Assembly: GCA_964524145.1 (NCBI GenBank) | Contig: CAZGCA010000009.1 | Span: 1 to 64,000 of the forward strand | Length of the DNA: 64,000 bases | DNA from: CAZGCA01 sp964524145 | GTDB taxonomy: Bacteria > Hydrogenedentota > CAZGCA01 | Reading direction: 5' to 3' | Part shown: positions 6,544 through 14,924 of the stretch, in pieces | Numbering within the stretch: the first letter of the stretch is position 1 | Layout of the letters: each line of letters starts with the position of its first letter | Position numbers and translations under genes: made by a program | The notes under the pieces: generated by a model | The model's database searches: none | Seen by the model: the letters and a program-made list of their open reading frames with translations, nothing else | What the model was told of the DNA's origin: nothing

Positions 6544-8961
6544 TCACTGGTTCGCGTCGTCGATGACTTTCTCGGCGAACGTCCAGCCTCGCATCTTGTC
6601 GATATCGCGGCGGCTGCGGTCAATATAATCGCGCAGCTCTTCGAGACCATACTGCCGTGCCAGCTCGCGCGCACTCACCCCGGGCCGTTTGGCTTTCAGC
6701 ACGAACCACGCCTCGCGCCTCATCTGCTTTTCGAGCATCACGTCGCCGCCGCGCTCGTCTAGCAGCTTCTTCAGTTTCGGCATATTGAAATCCTCGTGAT
6801 ATATGCCGCGGTCGAGGTCGAGCGTGACCCGGGATACGTTGATATCATCGCTCTGCTCGTACAGAATCTCCTCGCCGGTGATGTCGTACACGATGCAATC
6901 CCGTTTGCCGGTCGAAGTCACAACGTAAAGATGGTTTGCGAGCGCGTGGGCCTGCAGCGTGGTACCCGCCGAGTACGCGCTCGGCCAGATAACAAGCTCC
7001 GCTCCCTGGTCCGCCATACGTTTCCAGACTTCCGGGAAATTCGAATCGAAGCAGATGGCCATCCCGACCCGTCCGAAATCAGTCTCGTACACGGGCGCTT
7101 CCACGCCCACGTCAACAGGCGGTTTCAGGTCGAACTCTGACCAGTACGGGTAGACCTTATCGTAGATGCAGGCTACCTCGCCGCTGCGGTCAATGAGTAC
7201 CGCCGAGTTGAGCCGCTTATCGCCTTCCTTCCGGTCGATAGGGCAAACGATATACGTCCGGTGCTTCCTGGCCAGCGCCGACATTGTCCGTATCGTCGGC
7301 CCGTCGAGCGTCTCGGAGTTGATGCCGCGCCACGTCTCGGGCAACGCGATGATATCCGCGCCGCGAGACCCTTCCTCGTCCACCACTTCCGCGATCTCTT
7401 CCAGGCTCTTGCCGGAAAAACTGATGCTCACCACGCGCACCCGCCGGCCGGCCGGTTCCGCGGTCTCGCTTGCGACCGCCTTTGACTCTGCCCCGGCCAG
7501 CTTGAAGACGTACGCATGACTGCACGGCACTTCATCGACCGACAACGGCGGAACGTCGATACGCAGATTCCCGCCTGCAATCTCCCAGTTCAGCGGCTCG
7601 TCACGACCCAGGATGGTCACAACAGTGCCGGATCCCGGTTTGGGCGCGCTCAACACCAACTCGGGACCGGGCCAGTTGAGACATATAGCATAGACGGCAT
7701 CGCCTTTCGAGGTATAGCGCACGAACTCGCCGTCGGATTCATGCTCCCACGGCTTGGTGCCGTAGATTGCCTCGCCGTTGACCTCGAGCCACTCGCCGAT
7801 CTCGACGAGCCGCTGCTGCATGATCACCGGTATCCTGCCGTCAGCCGTCGGCCCGATATCGAGCAGCAGGTTGCCGCCCCTGCAGACCATCTCGATCAGC
7901 ACGTGGATAAGCTCGGCTGCCGATTTGTAGTCCGAGATGTCCTCGTACCGGTTGTATCCGAACGAAGCGCCCATGCCCCGGCATTCTTCCCACGCGCGGC
8001 CTTTGCTCAGATCTTTCTTTCCGCCAACGTGACCGTACTCGGTCGTGTAGTACCCGCCATGAGCGCTTCGCGTCTCCTTGCCCCACCGGTCGTTGATGAC
8101 CACATCGTCGCGGCAGGCCGACTCGTTGAACAACCACGCCAGCAGCTCGGTGCTTTTCCAGAACTCGCTCGGATGGTCCCATTCGCCGTCGGCGAAGATC
8201 AGCGACGGCTTGTATCGTTCGACGACGTCCTTGAACTGCGGGATCATGTGCTCGTCAACGTATCGGCTCGGCTCGGTCCGGTAAAGCGGGTGATACCATT
8301 CGTACAACGAGTAGTAGAACCCCATCTTCAGACCGCGTTTGCGCACGGACTCGGTGAGGTCGCCCAGCAGGTCGCGGTGAGGTCCTACGTCAACGCTGTT
8401 CCAGTTCCAGCTCTCCGCGCTCGGCCAGAGACAGAACCCGTCGTGGTGTTTCGACGTCAGCACGACGTAGCGCGCACCCGACTTCGCAAAGATATCCGCC
8501 CATTGGTCCGGATCGAACATCTCCGCCTTGAACATGGGCGCAAAATCCTGGTACGCGAACTCTTCGCCATAGGTCTTCGCGTGAAACGCCCAAGTCGGCC
8601 CCTTCTTGTTCTGCATCGCGTTCCAGTACCATTCCGAGTACCTTCCCTTCGGCCCCCACGCGGGCACCGCATACACTCCCCAGTGAATGAATATGCCGAA
8701 CTTCGCTTCGCTGAACCAACCCGGGGTCGGCCGGCTGTCGATCGATTCCCAGCTCGGCTCGTACTTCCCCGTGTCAACCGATGCAGTGCCGGCTGTGTCT
8801 GCGCGTGCAGTACGTTCGCTGTCTGCAGAGCGAGTGGTTTGCTCAACGGCGGCTGGCGACGGTTGCGCGGTGGTGGCAACTCGACGTGCCGTACAACCCG
8901 ACGCGACAACGACCAAAGCGACCAAAACGACCGTGACAAGGACCACATGTTTCACCGTCAT
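6544..8961 (-). CDS. Alpha-L-fucosidase (GH29)-nitrilase fusion lipoprotein
   Basis: Two-domain exported protein of 805 aa. The N-terminus has a hydrophobic segment ending VVVASGC, a lipobox, then a Ser/Thr/Ala linker, so it is predicted to be lipid-anchored. Residues about 75-500 match glycoside hydrolase family 29: FGIFIHWGVYAVPAW, VVLTSKHHDGFCLW, the region SLIFADGEWDH containing the likely nucleophile Asp, and GGNLLLDIGPTADG. From about residue 515 to 700 follows a carbon-nitrogen hydrolase domain with a complete triad: Glu in ALPETWRG, Lys in YDKVYPYW, Cys in AICFDSNFPE. A charged helical tail closes the protein. ATG at 8961 has AAAGGAGG almost touching it; the GTG two codons in (8955) has better spacing and may be the true start. 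It lies 46 bp after another GH29 gene and may share its transcript. Confidence 0.85.
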   Translation of the reverse strand: MTVKHVVLVTVVLVALVVVASGCTARRVATTAQPSPAAVEQTTRSADSERTARADTAGTASVDTGKYEPSWESIDSRPTPGWFSEAKFGIFIHWGVYAVPAWGPKGRYSEWYWNAMQNKKGPTWAFHAKTYGEEFAYQDFAPMFKAEMFDPDQWADIFAKSGARYVVLTSKHHDGFCLWPSAESWNWNSVDVGPHRDLLGDLTESVRKRGLKMGFYYSLYEWYHPLYRTEPSRYVDEHMIPQFKDVVERYKPSLIFADGEWDHPSEFWKSTELLAWLFNESACRDDVVINDRWGKETRSAHGGYYTTEYGHVGGKKDLSKGRAWEECRGMGASFGYNRYEDISDYKSAAELIHVLIEMVCRGGNLLLDIGPTADGRIPVIMQQRLVEIGEWLEVNGEAIYGTKPWEHESDGEFVRYTSKGDAVYAICLNWPGPELVLSAPKPGSGTVVTILGRDEPLNWEIAGGNLRIDVPPLSVDEVPCSHAYVFKLAGAESKAVASETAEPAGRRVRVVSISFSGKSLEEIAEVVDEEGSRGADIIALPETWRGINSETLDGPTIRTMSALARKHRTYIVCPIDRKEGDKRLNSAVLIDRSGEVACIYDKVYPYWSEFDLKPPVDVGVEAPVYETDFGRVGMAICFDSNFPEVWKRMADQGAELVIWPSAYSAGTTLQAHALANHLYVVTSTGKRDCIVYDITGEEILYEQSDDINVSRVTLDLDRGIYHEDFNMPKLKKLLDERGGDVMLEKQMRREAWFVLKAKRPGVSARELARQYGLEELRDYIDRSRRDIDKMRGWTFAEKVIDDANQ

Positions 8962-9007
8962 TCCTCCTTTGCACCGATTGCTGCTTCCCGGATGTCCGCC
9001 TTACTGC

Positions 9008-10297
9008 TCAGTCCTTCAAATACAGCTCGATTACCGGCACGGTAACATTCGGCTTTTGCACCGGCAGTTCGAGCGTCAGTGTTGTCCGGCCTTCTCCTGG
9101 ATCACTCTCGATCATCTTCACTTCCGACCCATCGTTGAGAAGCTGTGCGTACTCGACCTTGCCTTTGAACCCGTCAAGATGCAGATGCTTGAACGGCCAC
9201 GCGAAAACGTGGACGTACAACCGCCGCGCATCGGGATTATAGGTGAGCCGGCAGTCCCGAGGCGTCTCGAACCCTTCCGGCGCTTGCGTGCACCCGTATA
9301 TCGAGCGGTTATGGCGTTTCATCCACTCGCCGATGCCCGACAGGCGCGACAACGCGCGTTCGTCGAACTCGCCTCGTGCGGTCGGTCCGACGTTAAGGAG
9401 CAGGTTGCCGCCGTTGCTGACGGTATCAACGAGCATCCTGACAAGCTGGTCGACGCTCTTCCATGTCGACTCGTCGCGATGGTACCCCCACGATCCCGAA
9501 AACGTCTGGCACGTCTCCCAGACCACCGGCCGGCCGTCAACCTCGACCCACCCGCGTGCTACCGTCTGTTCGGGCGTCTTGTAGTCCCATCCTTCGTCGA
9601 GATCCAGCCGGTCGTTGACAACTATCTTCGGCTGGAGCTCGCGTGTGAGCTTGAGCAGCCCCTCGCTGTCCCACTCGTCGGCACCCTTGCCCACCCACGT
9701 ATCGGGCCGGCCCTCCTTACCACGCGGATAGCTGAAATCGTAGAACAAGACGTCGATCTGACCGAACCCGGTAAGCAGTTCGCGCGCCTGGCCGTGCAGG
9801 TACTCTTTGTACTTCGCCTGGTCCCGCGGCTCGTTCAGCTTATCGCGGTCGGGATGGTTGCGCATCGAGTGAAGGTCGTCGATAACGAACTCCGGATGGT
9901 GCCAGTCTATGAGCGAATGGTAAAACCCGACTCGCATGTTGCGACGACGAAACGCTTCGACCATCGGTTTCAACAGGTCGCGACCCGCCGGCGTGTTCGT
10001 CGCCTTGTAATCGGTCAGCTTCGAGTCCCAGAGACAGAACCCTTCATGATGTTTCGAGGTGACGACGAAATACTTCATGCCCGCGCCCGACGCCGCTTCC
10101 GCCCACAGCTCAGGATCGTACAGGTCGGGATCGAAATGGTCGAAGTACTTCTGGTACACATCGTCGGGAATCTCCTCGATCTGTTTGACCCACTCGTGCC
10201 GCGCAGGCAGCGCATAAAGACCCCAGTGGATGAACAGCCCAAACCTGTCGTGCATGAACCAGCTCGTGTCTCCAACAGTCTCTCTAAGACCTTTCAT
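9008..10297 (-). CDS. Alpha-L-fucosidase, GH29
   Basis: Retaining alpha-L-fucosidase releasing terminal L-fucose. 429 aa, consistent with the catalytic domain plus a small C-terminal beta-sandwich. Visible family motifs: RFGLFIHWGLYALPA, YFVVTSKHHEGFCLWDS, GFYHSLIDWHHPEF, the DVLFYDFSYPR region with the presumed catalytic Asp, and GGNLLLNVGPTARGEFDERA. ATG at 10297 is preceded by AAAGGAG at proper spacing. There is no signal peptide, so the enzyme is probably cytoplasmic and would act on imported fuco-oligosaccharides, whereas its neighbour is a lipoprotein. It is transcribed toward that gene. The 250 bp upstream (10298-10549) holds no gene. Confidence 0.93.
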   Translation of the reverse strand: MKGLRETVGDTSWFMHDRFGLFIHWGLYALPARHEWVKQIEEIPDDVYQKYFDHFDPDLYDPELWAEAASGAGMKYFVVTSKHHEGFCLWDSKLTDYKATNTPAGRDLLKPMVEAFRRRNMRVGFYHSLIDWHHPEFVIDDLHSMRNHPDRDKLNEPRDQAKYKEYLHGQARELLTGFGQIDVLFYDFSYPRGKEGRPDTWVGKGADEWDSEGLLKLTRELQPKIVVNDRLDLDEGWDYKTPEQTVARGWVEVDGRPVVWETCQTFSGSWGYHRDESTWKSVDQLVRMLVDTVSNGGNLLLNVGPTARGEFDERALSRLSGIGEWMKRHNRSIYGCTQAPEGFETPRDCRLTYNPDARRLYVHVFAWPFKHLHLDGFKGKVEYAQLLNDGSEVKMIESDPGEGRTTLTLELPVQKPNVTVPVIELYLKD

Positions 10298-10549
10298 GGC
10301 GTTTCTCCTTTCGGTCCGATCTGCGCCCGCCGCCAATGAGGCGGTCGCTCACTAGCTCACGTGGAGGATTGCATTCTAGCATATATGCCCCCTCAGTGGT
10401 AGGCGAATTCGAATCCCTCGATAACCATTAAGTGACGGGCGGATCTCGTGAGAAGAGCGGACGGTCACAGGGTACCAGCAGGTGAACGAACACAAATAGA
10501 GATGCGCGCTACACCCGTCACCGCTCGAGATCGGTTCGCCGGTCCGAAC

Positions 10550-13500
10550 CTACCCTTCGTACAGCCACTCGACGGGCAGGGCTTTCAGCTTCAGCGAGAT
10601 GAGGCCGGTCTCTTCTTCGCGCGAGTAGTAGGTGAGAAGAACGGTGTCCCGGACAAACGTGATGCTTGTGTAGGCGAACGTGTGTTCCGTGTCGGTCTCG
10701 ATATCCCGGATGTGTTCCCAGCTCTGCCCTTCGTCGCGTGAGATGGTCGTCGTAAGCGGCGTGCGTTTGCCGGAATGGTTCGTGCCCGCCGCGTACGTGT
10801 TGTTCCAGACCATCAGCAGGTCGCCCGTCGACGGGATTCTCGCAACGGTGGCCGGCGCTTCAGGGGATTGCAGCGTCATCGGTTCAGCGTCGGACCAGCT
10901 CAAGCCGCCGTCCGTCGAGCTTGACCGGTACACCGCGCCGAGCTGCGTGCGGATGATCATTAACAACGCCCCGTCCTTGAGCTGGACGATACCCGGTTCC
11001 ATAGCGCCCCGTTTCGGCAGATCCAGCTCGCCGTCGCTCTTGCGCCACGTCACCCCGTCGTCATCGGAGACGTAACAGAACACTCGGTAGTGGCCGTCTT
11101 TGCGACAATCCGTCGAGAACGAAACCGGCGCTATCAGCCGCCCCGTATCGAGCTGGACCACGCGCGCGTTATTCATGACGTGGTACCCCGGCGCGTCGGT
11201 CACGCATATCGGTTCGCTCCAGCTCACTGCTTCGTCGGACGATCGCTTCATCCACACCTTCAGGTCCGAGTCGGAGTTCTTGACAAGGTAGAACAACGCT
11301 ACATCGCCGGAACGCAGCCGCAGCAAGCTCGCCGACATGACGTTCTGTATGCCGACGTTCTCCTGTAAGACGAACTTGCCGCTCCATGTCCTGCCGCCGT
11401 CCGCGGATATCTTGCCGGAGATGCGCGCTGCCGACGCGTCGGCCTTCCCGCCATAGAAATCCGTGTACGCGAGCAGCAACCGGTCGTCCGCGAGCTCGAT
11501 CACGTCCCCCTCGGAGTTGCGTTCTGCATCGGTGTCCGCCTTGCACACCATCAGCTCGAACGGTTCCGACCGGACGAGTTCCTTCTTTGTTTCGGTCGCT
11601 TCCTCAATCGAGAACAGCGCTGTCTGTTTGTCCTTGAGATTCAGTTCAATCACTCCGCCCTGCGTTGCGACAGGTTTGTTCTGGATGAGATCGCGCACGG
11701 CACTCGGCCGCGGCAACCGGATAGTCCTCGTGCCGTATCCGTTCGCGTTGATGCAAATGTAGGCGCCGTTCGCGTAGAACGCGTCATCGTTTTCGGCGTA
11801 GATGTGTACCCCGGCGTCACGCGCGATCTCGCGCAACAGACCTGACGGCAGACAGGGCGCACCGGAATATATCGAGCGCCGGCCGTCACGCGACCTGGCC
11901 GCGAGTGCCGTCTTGCCGTCCGTAAACGTGCCGAGCACTTCGACATCGTCATCGTCAACGTACAACCTGGGCGCGATTCGGGCTTCCCCGTAGGACGTCA
12001 CCTTTGAGCTGGTCGCAAGCGACGAGTCCGGCACCAACCTTACCCGCAGCGGTTGTCGGTCGGTCTCATACTCGGACCCGAGCCGTATACCGGTAAGCTC
12101 AGCACAGTTGGATGCGGACACGGTATCGCCGATGATTCCGGGCGCGTATACCCATAACGCCGTTGCGTTGTTGCGTTTGAGAGTGCGCTGGATCGCGTCG
12201 CGCAACGAAGGCGTCACGCGGAACGCGTTCGGAAAGATGTAGAGCTTGTACTCTTTCAGGTCGGGGTGGCCGACGTCCGAGAGAAGCACGTAGTCTACCG
12301 GCGCGCCCAACCGGCCAAGCTGCAGCTTCTGCTGGCTGAGCGCGACATTGTGGTACCGGTCGTCATAATGCCAGTACGACGGGCTCGTTTCGTCGACGAC
12401 AAACGCTATCTCGGCTACCGAACCGCGGTCGTGCTGGACGCTTTCCCCACCGATTTGTCTCATCTGCCCGATCGCATCGAGCAGCGTCGGGTCGTCGTAC
12501 CAGCCGCCGCCCATATCGAACCACCACATCGCCGCCCCGTGAGCGAGCACGGTCCCGAGCTCGCGCCACTGCGCGTTCAGCGTGTCCTCGAGCGTGTCCG
12601 TCTTTCCGGCGTACCCCGTCTTTGCATCCACAAGAAAGGTGCGCAGGTCGTTCTCGTCGAACCAGAGCTTGCCGTGCAGCTTCACGGACTCGGTCATGCT
12701 CATGAAGATAGCGTACCCGTCGCCGGGCATCCTGTACCCGTAGGACGTCGGGCTCGTAAGAAAGTCGATATCCGGACACGCCAACACGTCTTCGAGCGCA
12801 AGATGACCGCTTGTCGGCATGCCCATTCCCGGCCAGCAGATCTCCATCGAGTAGCCGTAAAACGTGCCGAACAGCTTCTTGCGGTCCGCGGCGTCTTTCA
12901 CCACCTTCGCGAAATAGCGTATCGTGTCTGCCACGATCCACGAGTGGTACAGGTTGTAGTCTATGACACGCTGGCTCCCCTGCGGGTACAGGAACCCGCC
13001 GATATCGCCGGGTTTCCGTTCGTCCTCAGAGGGTACCGCAGCCGTGTCAAAGGTCGCCTGCGCATCGTTCCATGCGGACTGCAACCGCTCGTTCGTTCCG
13101 TACTTCTTCTCGAGCCAACGTTGGAACGCTGCCGTGTTCGCCGGCGAATAGTCCGCGAACTGCCTGTCCTGAAACCCCCAGTACATCCACTCTTCCGTGA
13201 TACCGGACGCGACGTGGTACCCGATGATGTTGTCGGCAAACGGCGACGAGTCGACGTGGTCGATCAGCCTGCGCAACCCCTCGGCCGCGTCACGTCGCCA
13301 CGGCTCCGAGCCGAACGAAGCCGTACGTCTGTCTTTCGCGCGCCGTTTCGCGTCGCCCGCTTGAGACCCGTCGGCCATCGTCACAAGCTCGTCCGGATGC
13401 GCGTCGCACCACCACGACGGCGGGCTGATGTACACTCTCGGAACCAGGTACGACCCCGGCGCGGCGTCGAGTATCATCTTCACCCGTTCGTCGAACTGCG

Positions 13501-13804
13501 AGTAATCGTACGTTCCCGGGGCGAGCCAGCAGTCCTCGGCCAGACCATAATACGATCGGTCCGAGGTCGCCGAGAACGTGAACAGGTCGCAGCCCAACCG
13601 CGCAAAATCAGCGAAGTTTTCCGGCTGGGGATTGTACGTCATGTACGAGAAACCGGAATGCGGTTCGCCGTCGACGAACAACGTCGGCACACCGTTGAAC
13701 TGCCTCAGTTCCGCCACGGTCTCTGCGTCAGCGGTCCTCGTCAGAACCGGCCCCAACCATAGAACGACGAACACAATCGTTACAAACGCTATTCGATACA
13801 TCAT
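10550..13804 (-). CDS. Secreted GH42-like / sialidase-type fusion hydrolase
   Basis: Large exported protein of 1084 aa. It starts MMYRIAFVTIVFVVLWLG with a signal peptide ending near TADA. Residues about 35-400 resemble a GH42-type beta-galactosidase TIM barrel: LGCDLFTFSATSDRSYYG, YLVPRVYISPPSWWCDAHP, AFQRWLEKKYGT, and a putative acid/base ITEEWMYWG. The middle part carries a glutamine-amidotransferase-like domain as in GH42/GH14 relatives. The last 370 residues form a sialidase-like six-bladed propeller with several Asp boxes (SADGGRTW, SDDDGVTW, STDGGLSW, SRDEGQSW). The start pair 13804/13801 has GAGGAG upstream; the open frame continues upstream only because it reads through a tandem repeat. 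Substrate unknown; the fucosidase neighbours suggest a fucosylated, possibly sialylated glycan. Confidence 0.8.
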   Translation of the reverse strand: MMYRIAFVTIVFVVLWLGPVLTRTADAETVAELRQFNGVPTLFVDGEPHSGFSYMTYNPQPENFADFARLGCDLFTFSATSDRSYYGLAEDCWLAPGTYDYSQFDERVKMILDAAPGSYLVPRVYISPPSWWCDAHPDELVTMADGSQAGDAKRRAKDRRTASFGSEPWRRDAAEGLRRLIDHVDSSPFADNIIGYHVASGITEEWMYWGFQDRQFADYSPANTAAFQRWLEKKYGTNERLQSAWNDAQATFDTAAVPSEDERKPGDIGGFLYPQGSQRVIDYNLYHSWIVADTIRYFAKVVKDAADRKKLFGTFYGYSMEICWPGMGMPTSGHLALEDVLACPDIDFLTSPTSYGYRMPGDGYAIFMSMTESVKLHGKLWFDENDLRTFLVDAKTGYAGKTDTLEDTLNAQWRELGTVLAHGAAMWWFDMGGGWYDDPTLLDAIGQMRQIGGESVQHDRGSVAEIAFVVDETSPSYWHYDDRYHNVALSQQKLQLGRLGAPVDYVLLSDVGHPDLKEYKLYIFPNAFRVTPSLRDAIQRTLKRNNATALWVYAPGIIGDTVSASNCAELTGIRLGSEYETDRQPLRVRLVPDSSLATSSKVTSYGEARIAPRLYVDDDDVEVLGTFTDGKTALAARSRDGRRSIYSGAPCLPSGLLREIARDAGVHIYAENDDAFYANGAYICINANGYGTRTIRLPRPSAVRDLIQNKPVATQGGVIELNLKDKQTALFSIEEATETKKELVRSEPFELMVCKADTDAERNSEGDVIELADDRLLLAYTDFYGGKADASAARISGKISADGGRTWSGKFVLQENVGIQNVMSASLLRLRSGDVALFYLVKNSDSDLKVWMKRSSDEAVSWSEPICVTDAPGYHVMNNARVVQLDTGRLIAPVSFSTDCRKDGHYRVFCYVSDDDGVTWRKSDGELDLPKRGAMEPGIVQLKDGALLMIIRTQLGAVYRSSSTDGGLSWSDAEPMTLQSPEAPATVARIPSTGDLLMVWNNTYAAGTNHSGKRTPLTTTISRDEGQSWEHIRDIETDTEHTFAYTSITFVRDTVLLTYYSREEETGLISLKLKALPVEWLYEG

Positions 13805-13875
13805 CGTCCGTATCTCCTCACAGGACAAACATCCCGAGACACGAGCATACCGCCACCAGCTCTCCCAGTCAAGCA

Positions 13876-14118
13876 CGCCCTCGCTTCGTGGCTTGGACGT
13901 CCCGTCCAAGATCGAACTCCTTGGGCAAGATGCCCAAGCCACGGAGGAGCGAGCTAAGGTTTCGCCTTCGCTTCGTAGCTTGGACGTCCCGTCCAAGACC
14001 AAACACCTTGGGCAAGATGCCCAAGCCACGGGGAAGCGAGCTAAGGTTTCGCCTTCGCTTCGTAGCTTGGACGTCCCGTCCAAGATCGAACACCTTGGGC
14101 AAGATGCCCAAGCCACGG
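13876..14118. repeat. 87-bp tandem repeat with two palindromes per unit
   Basis: Almost three copies of an 87-bp unit start at 13876, 13963 and 14050; the third breaks off near 14118. Each unit contains two perfect-arm hairpins: CTTGGAC-GTCCC-GTCCAAG and CTTGGGCA-AGA-TGCCCAAG. Copies differ by a few substitutions. On the minus strand the array stays open in one frame (translating as VAWASCPRC, then LDGTSKLRSEG), which produces a false N-terminal extension of the upstream hydrolase gene. Elements of this palindromic type are dispersed in PVC-group genomes. It lies directly upstream of the CRISPR-Cas operon. Confidence 0.85.
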
Positions 14119-14201
14119 AGACGCCGCTTCCGTGCACCCCCCCACGTGTTGCCGATCTCCGAACGCGGAAGTGTACCGGCAACGGATTGTCTCTCAGACT
14201 A

Positions 14202-14230
14202 TTGACAACACGGCTCAGATTTCGTAAGCT
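14202..14230 (+). promoter_or_regulatory. Sigma70-type promoter of the cas operon
   Basis: A perfect -35 TTGACA (14202-14207) and a -10 TAAGCT (14225-14230) are separated by exactly 17 bp. Transcription would start near 14237, about 40 nt before cas6, whose ATG has a GGAGG site. This is the only good promoter seen upstream of the five cas genes, which are packed head to tail, so it probably drives the whole operon and the array behind it. Confidence 0.65.
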
Positions 14231-14278
14231 AATGCATAGGGGAAGGTTTGGGAGACGCTGCTGTCGGAGGGAGAGCTT

Positions 14279-14920
14279 ATGACTGTCGTAGACGTCCAGT
14301 TCAGGCTGCAAGGCAATACCATACCGGTAGACCATGGCTACCACCTTTCTTCCGCAGTGTCCGAGGTGGTTCCGAGCCTTCATGGCGATCAGGAAGTCGG
14401 CTTGCACCCCATTGCTGGGCAACTCGTGGGGAACCGACTGATGGCGATCACAGAGCGTAGTTTCCTGACCATTCGGATTTCGAGCGAGCGCATTAGTGAA
14501 ATCCTGCCTTTGGCCGGTAAGACCCTGTCTATCGACAAACACGCACTCACAGTGGGGGTGCCCCGGACGTGTGCCCTTGCACCGAGCGACCAACTCTACA
14601 GCCGACTTGTAGTGATCAAAGGATTCATGGAGCCGGAACCGTTTCTCGACGCAGTCCAGCGGCAATTGGAGGGCCTAGAAGTCAAAGCCAATCCGTCTCT
14701 CGTTGACCAATCTCATATCGCTGAAGCCAACCGCGACAAAGAAACCGGTTCGCATTCACCCTATTTGCGTCGAACGATTCGAATCAGGGACAAAGAGGTG
14801 GTCGGGTTCGCCGTGCGTGTAGAAGAGCTTACTCCGGAAGCATCCATCTGCATACAGCAGAAAGGTATCGGGGGTCGTAGACGGTTCGGATGCGGCTTGT
14901 TCGTACCTGACAGGAGCTAG
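14279..14920 (+). CDS. cas6: CRISPR endoribonuclease Cas6, MYXAN/Cmx6 variant
   Basis: Processes the precursor crRNA by cutting at the base of the repeat hairpin. 213 aa, the length of the Cmx6 (MYXAN) branch. Recognisable stretches are the N-terminal FRLQGNTIPVDHGYHL, LHPIAGQ, LAGKTLSIDKHALTVG, and the C-terminal glycine-rich loop KGIGGRRRFGCGLF that is the hallmark of Cas6 proteins. ATG at 14279 with GGAGG upstream. It is the first gene of cas6-cas3-cas8-cas7-cas5; cas3 starts 4 bp after its stop. The genes from here to 20214 look lower in G+C than their surroundings, consistent with horizontal acquisition. Confidence 0.9.
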   Translation: MTVVDVQFRLQGNTIPVDHGYHLSSAVSEVVPSLHGDQEVGLHPIAGQLVGNRLMAITERSFLTIRISSERISEILPLAGKTLSIDKHALTVGVPRTCALAPSDQLYSRLVVIKGFMEPEPFLDAVQRQLEGLEVKANPSLVDQSHIAEANRDKETGSHSPYLRRTIRIRDKEVVGFAVRVEELTPEASICIQQKGIGGRRRFGCGLFVPDRS

Positions 14921-14924
14921 CCGA

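Noticed and set aside
7516..13762. Long plus-strand open frames at 7516-9045, 8687-10339 and 12266-13762
   Set aside because: They are antisense shadows of the three glycosidase genes, common at 60% G+C. They lack family resemblance and plausible start sites.
13805..14665. N-terminal extension of the GH42-like/sialidase gene into the cas6 region
   Set aside because: It reads through the 87-bp tandem repeat as VAWASCPRC / LDGTSKLRSEG and then antisense to cas6. The signal peptide and SD place the start at 13804.
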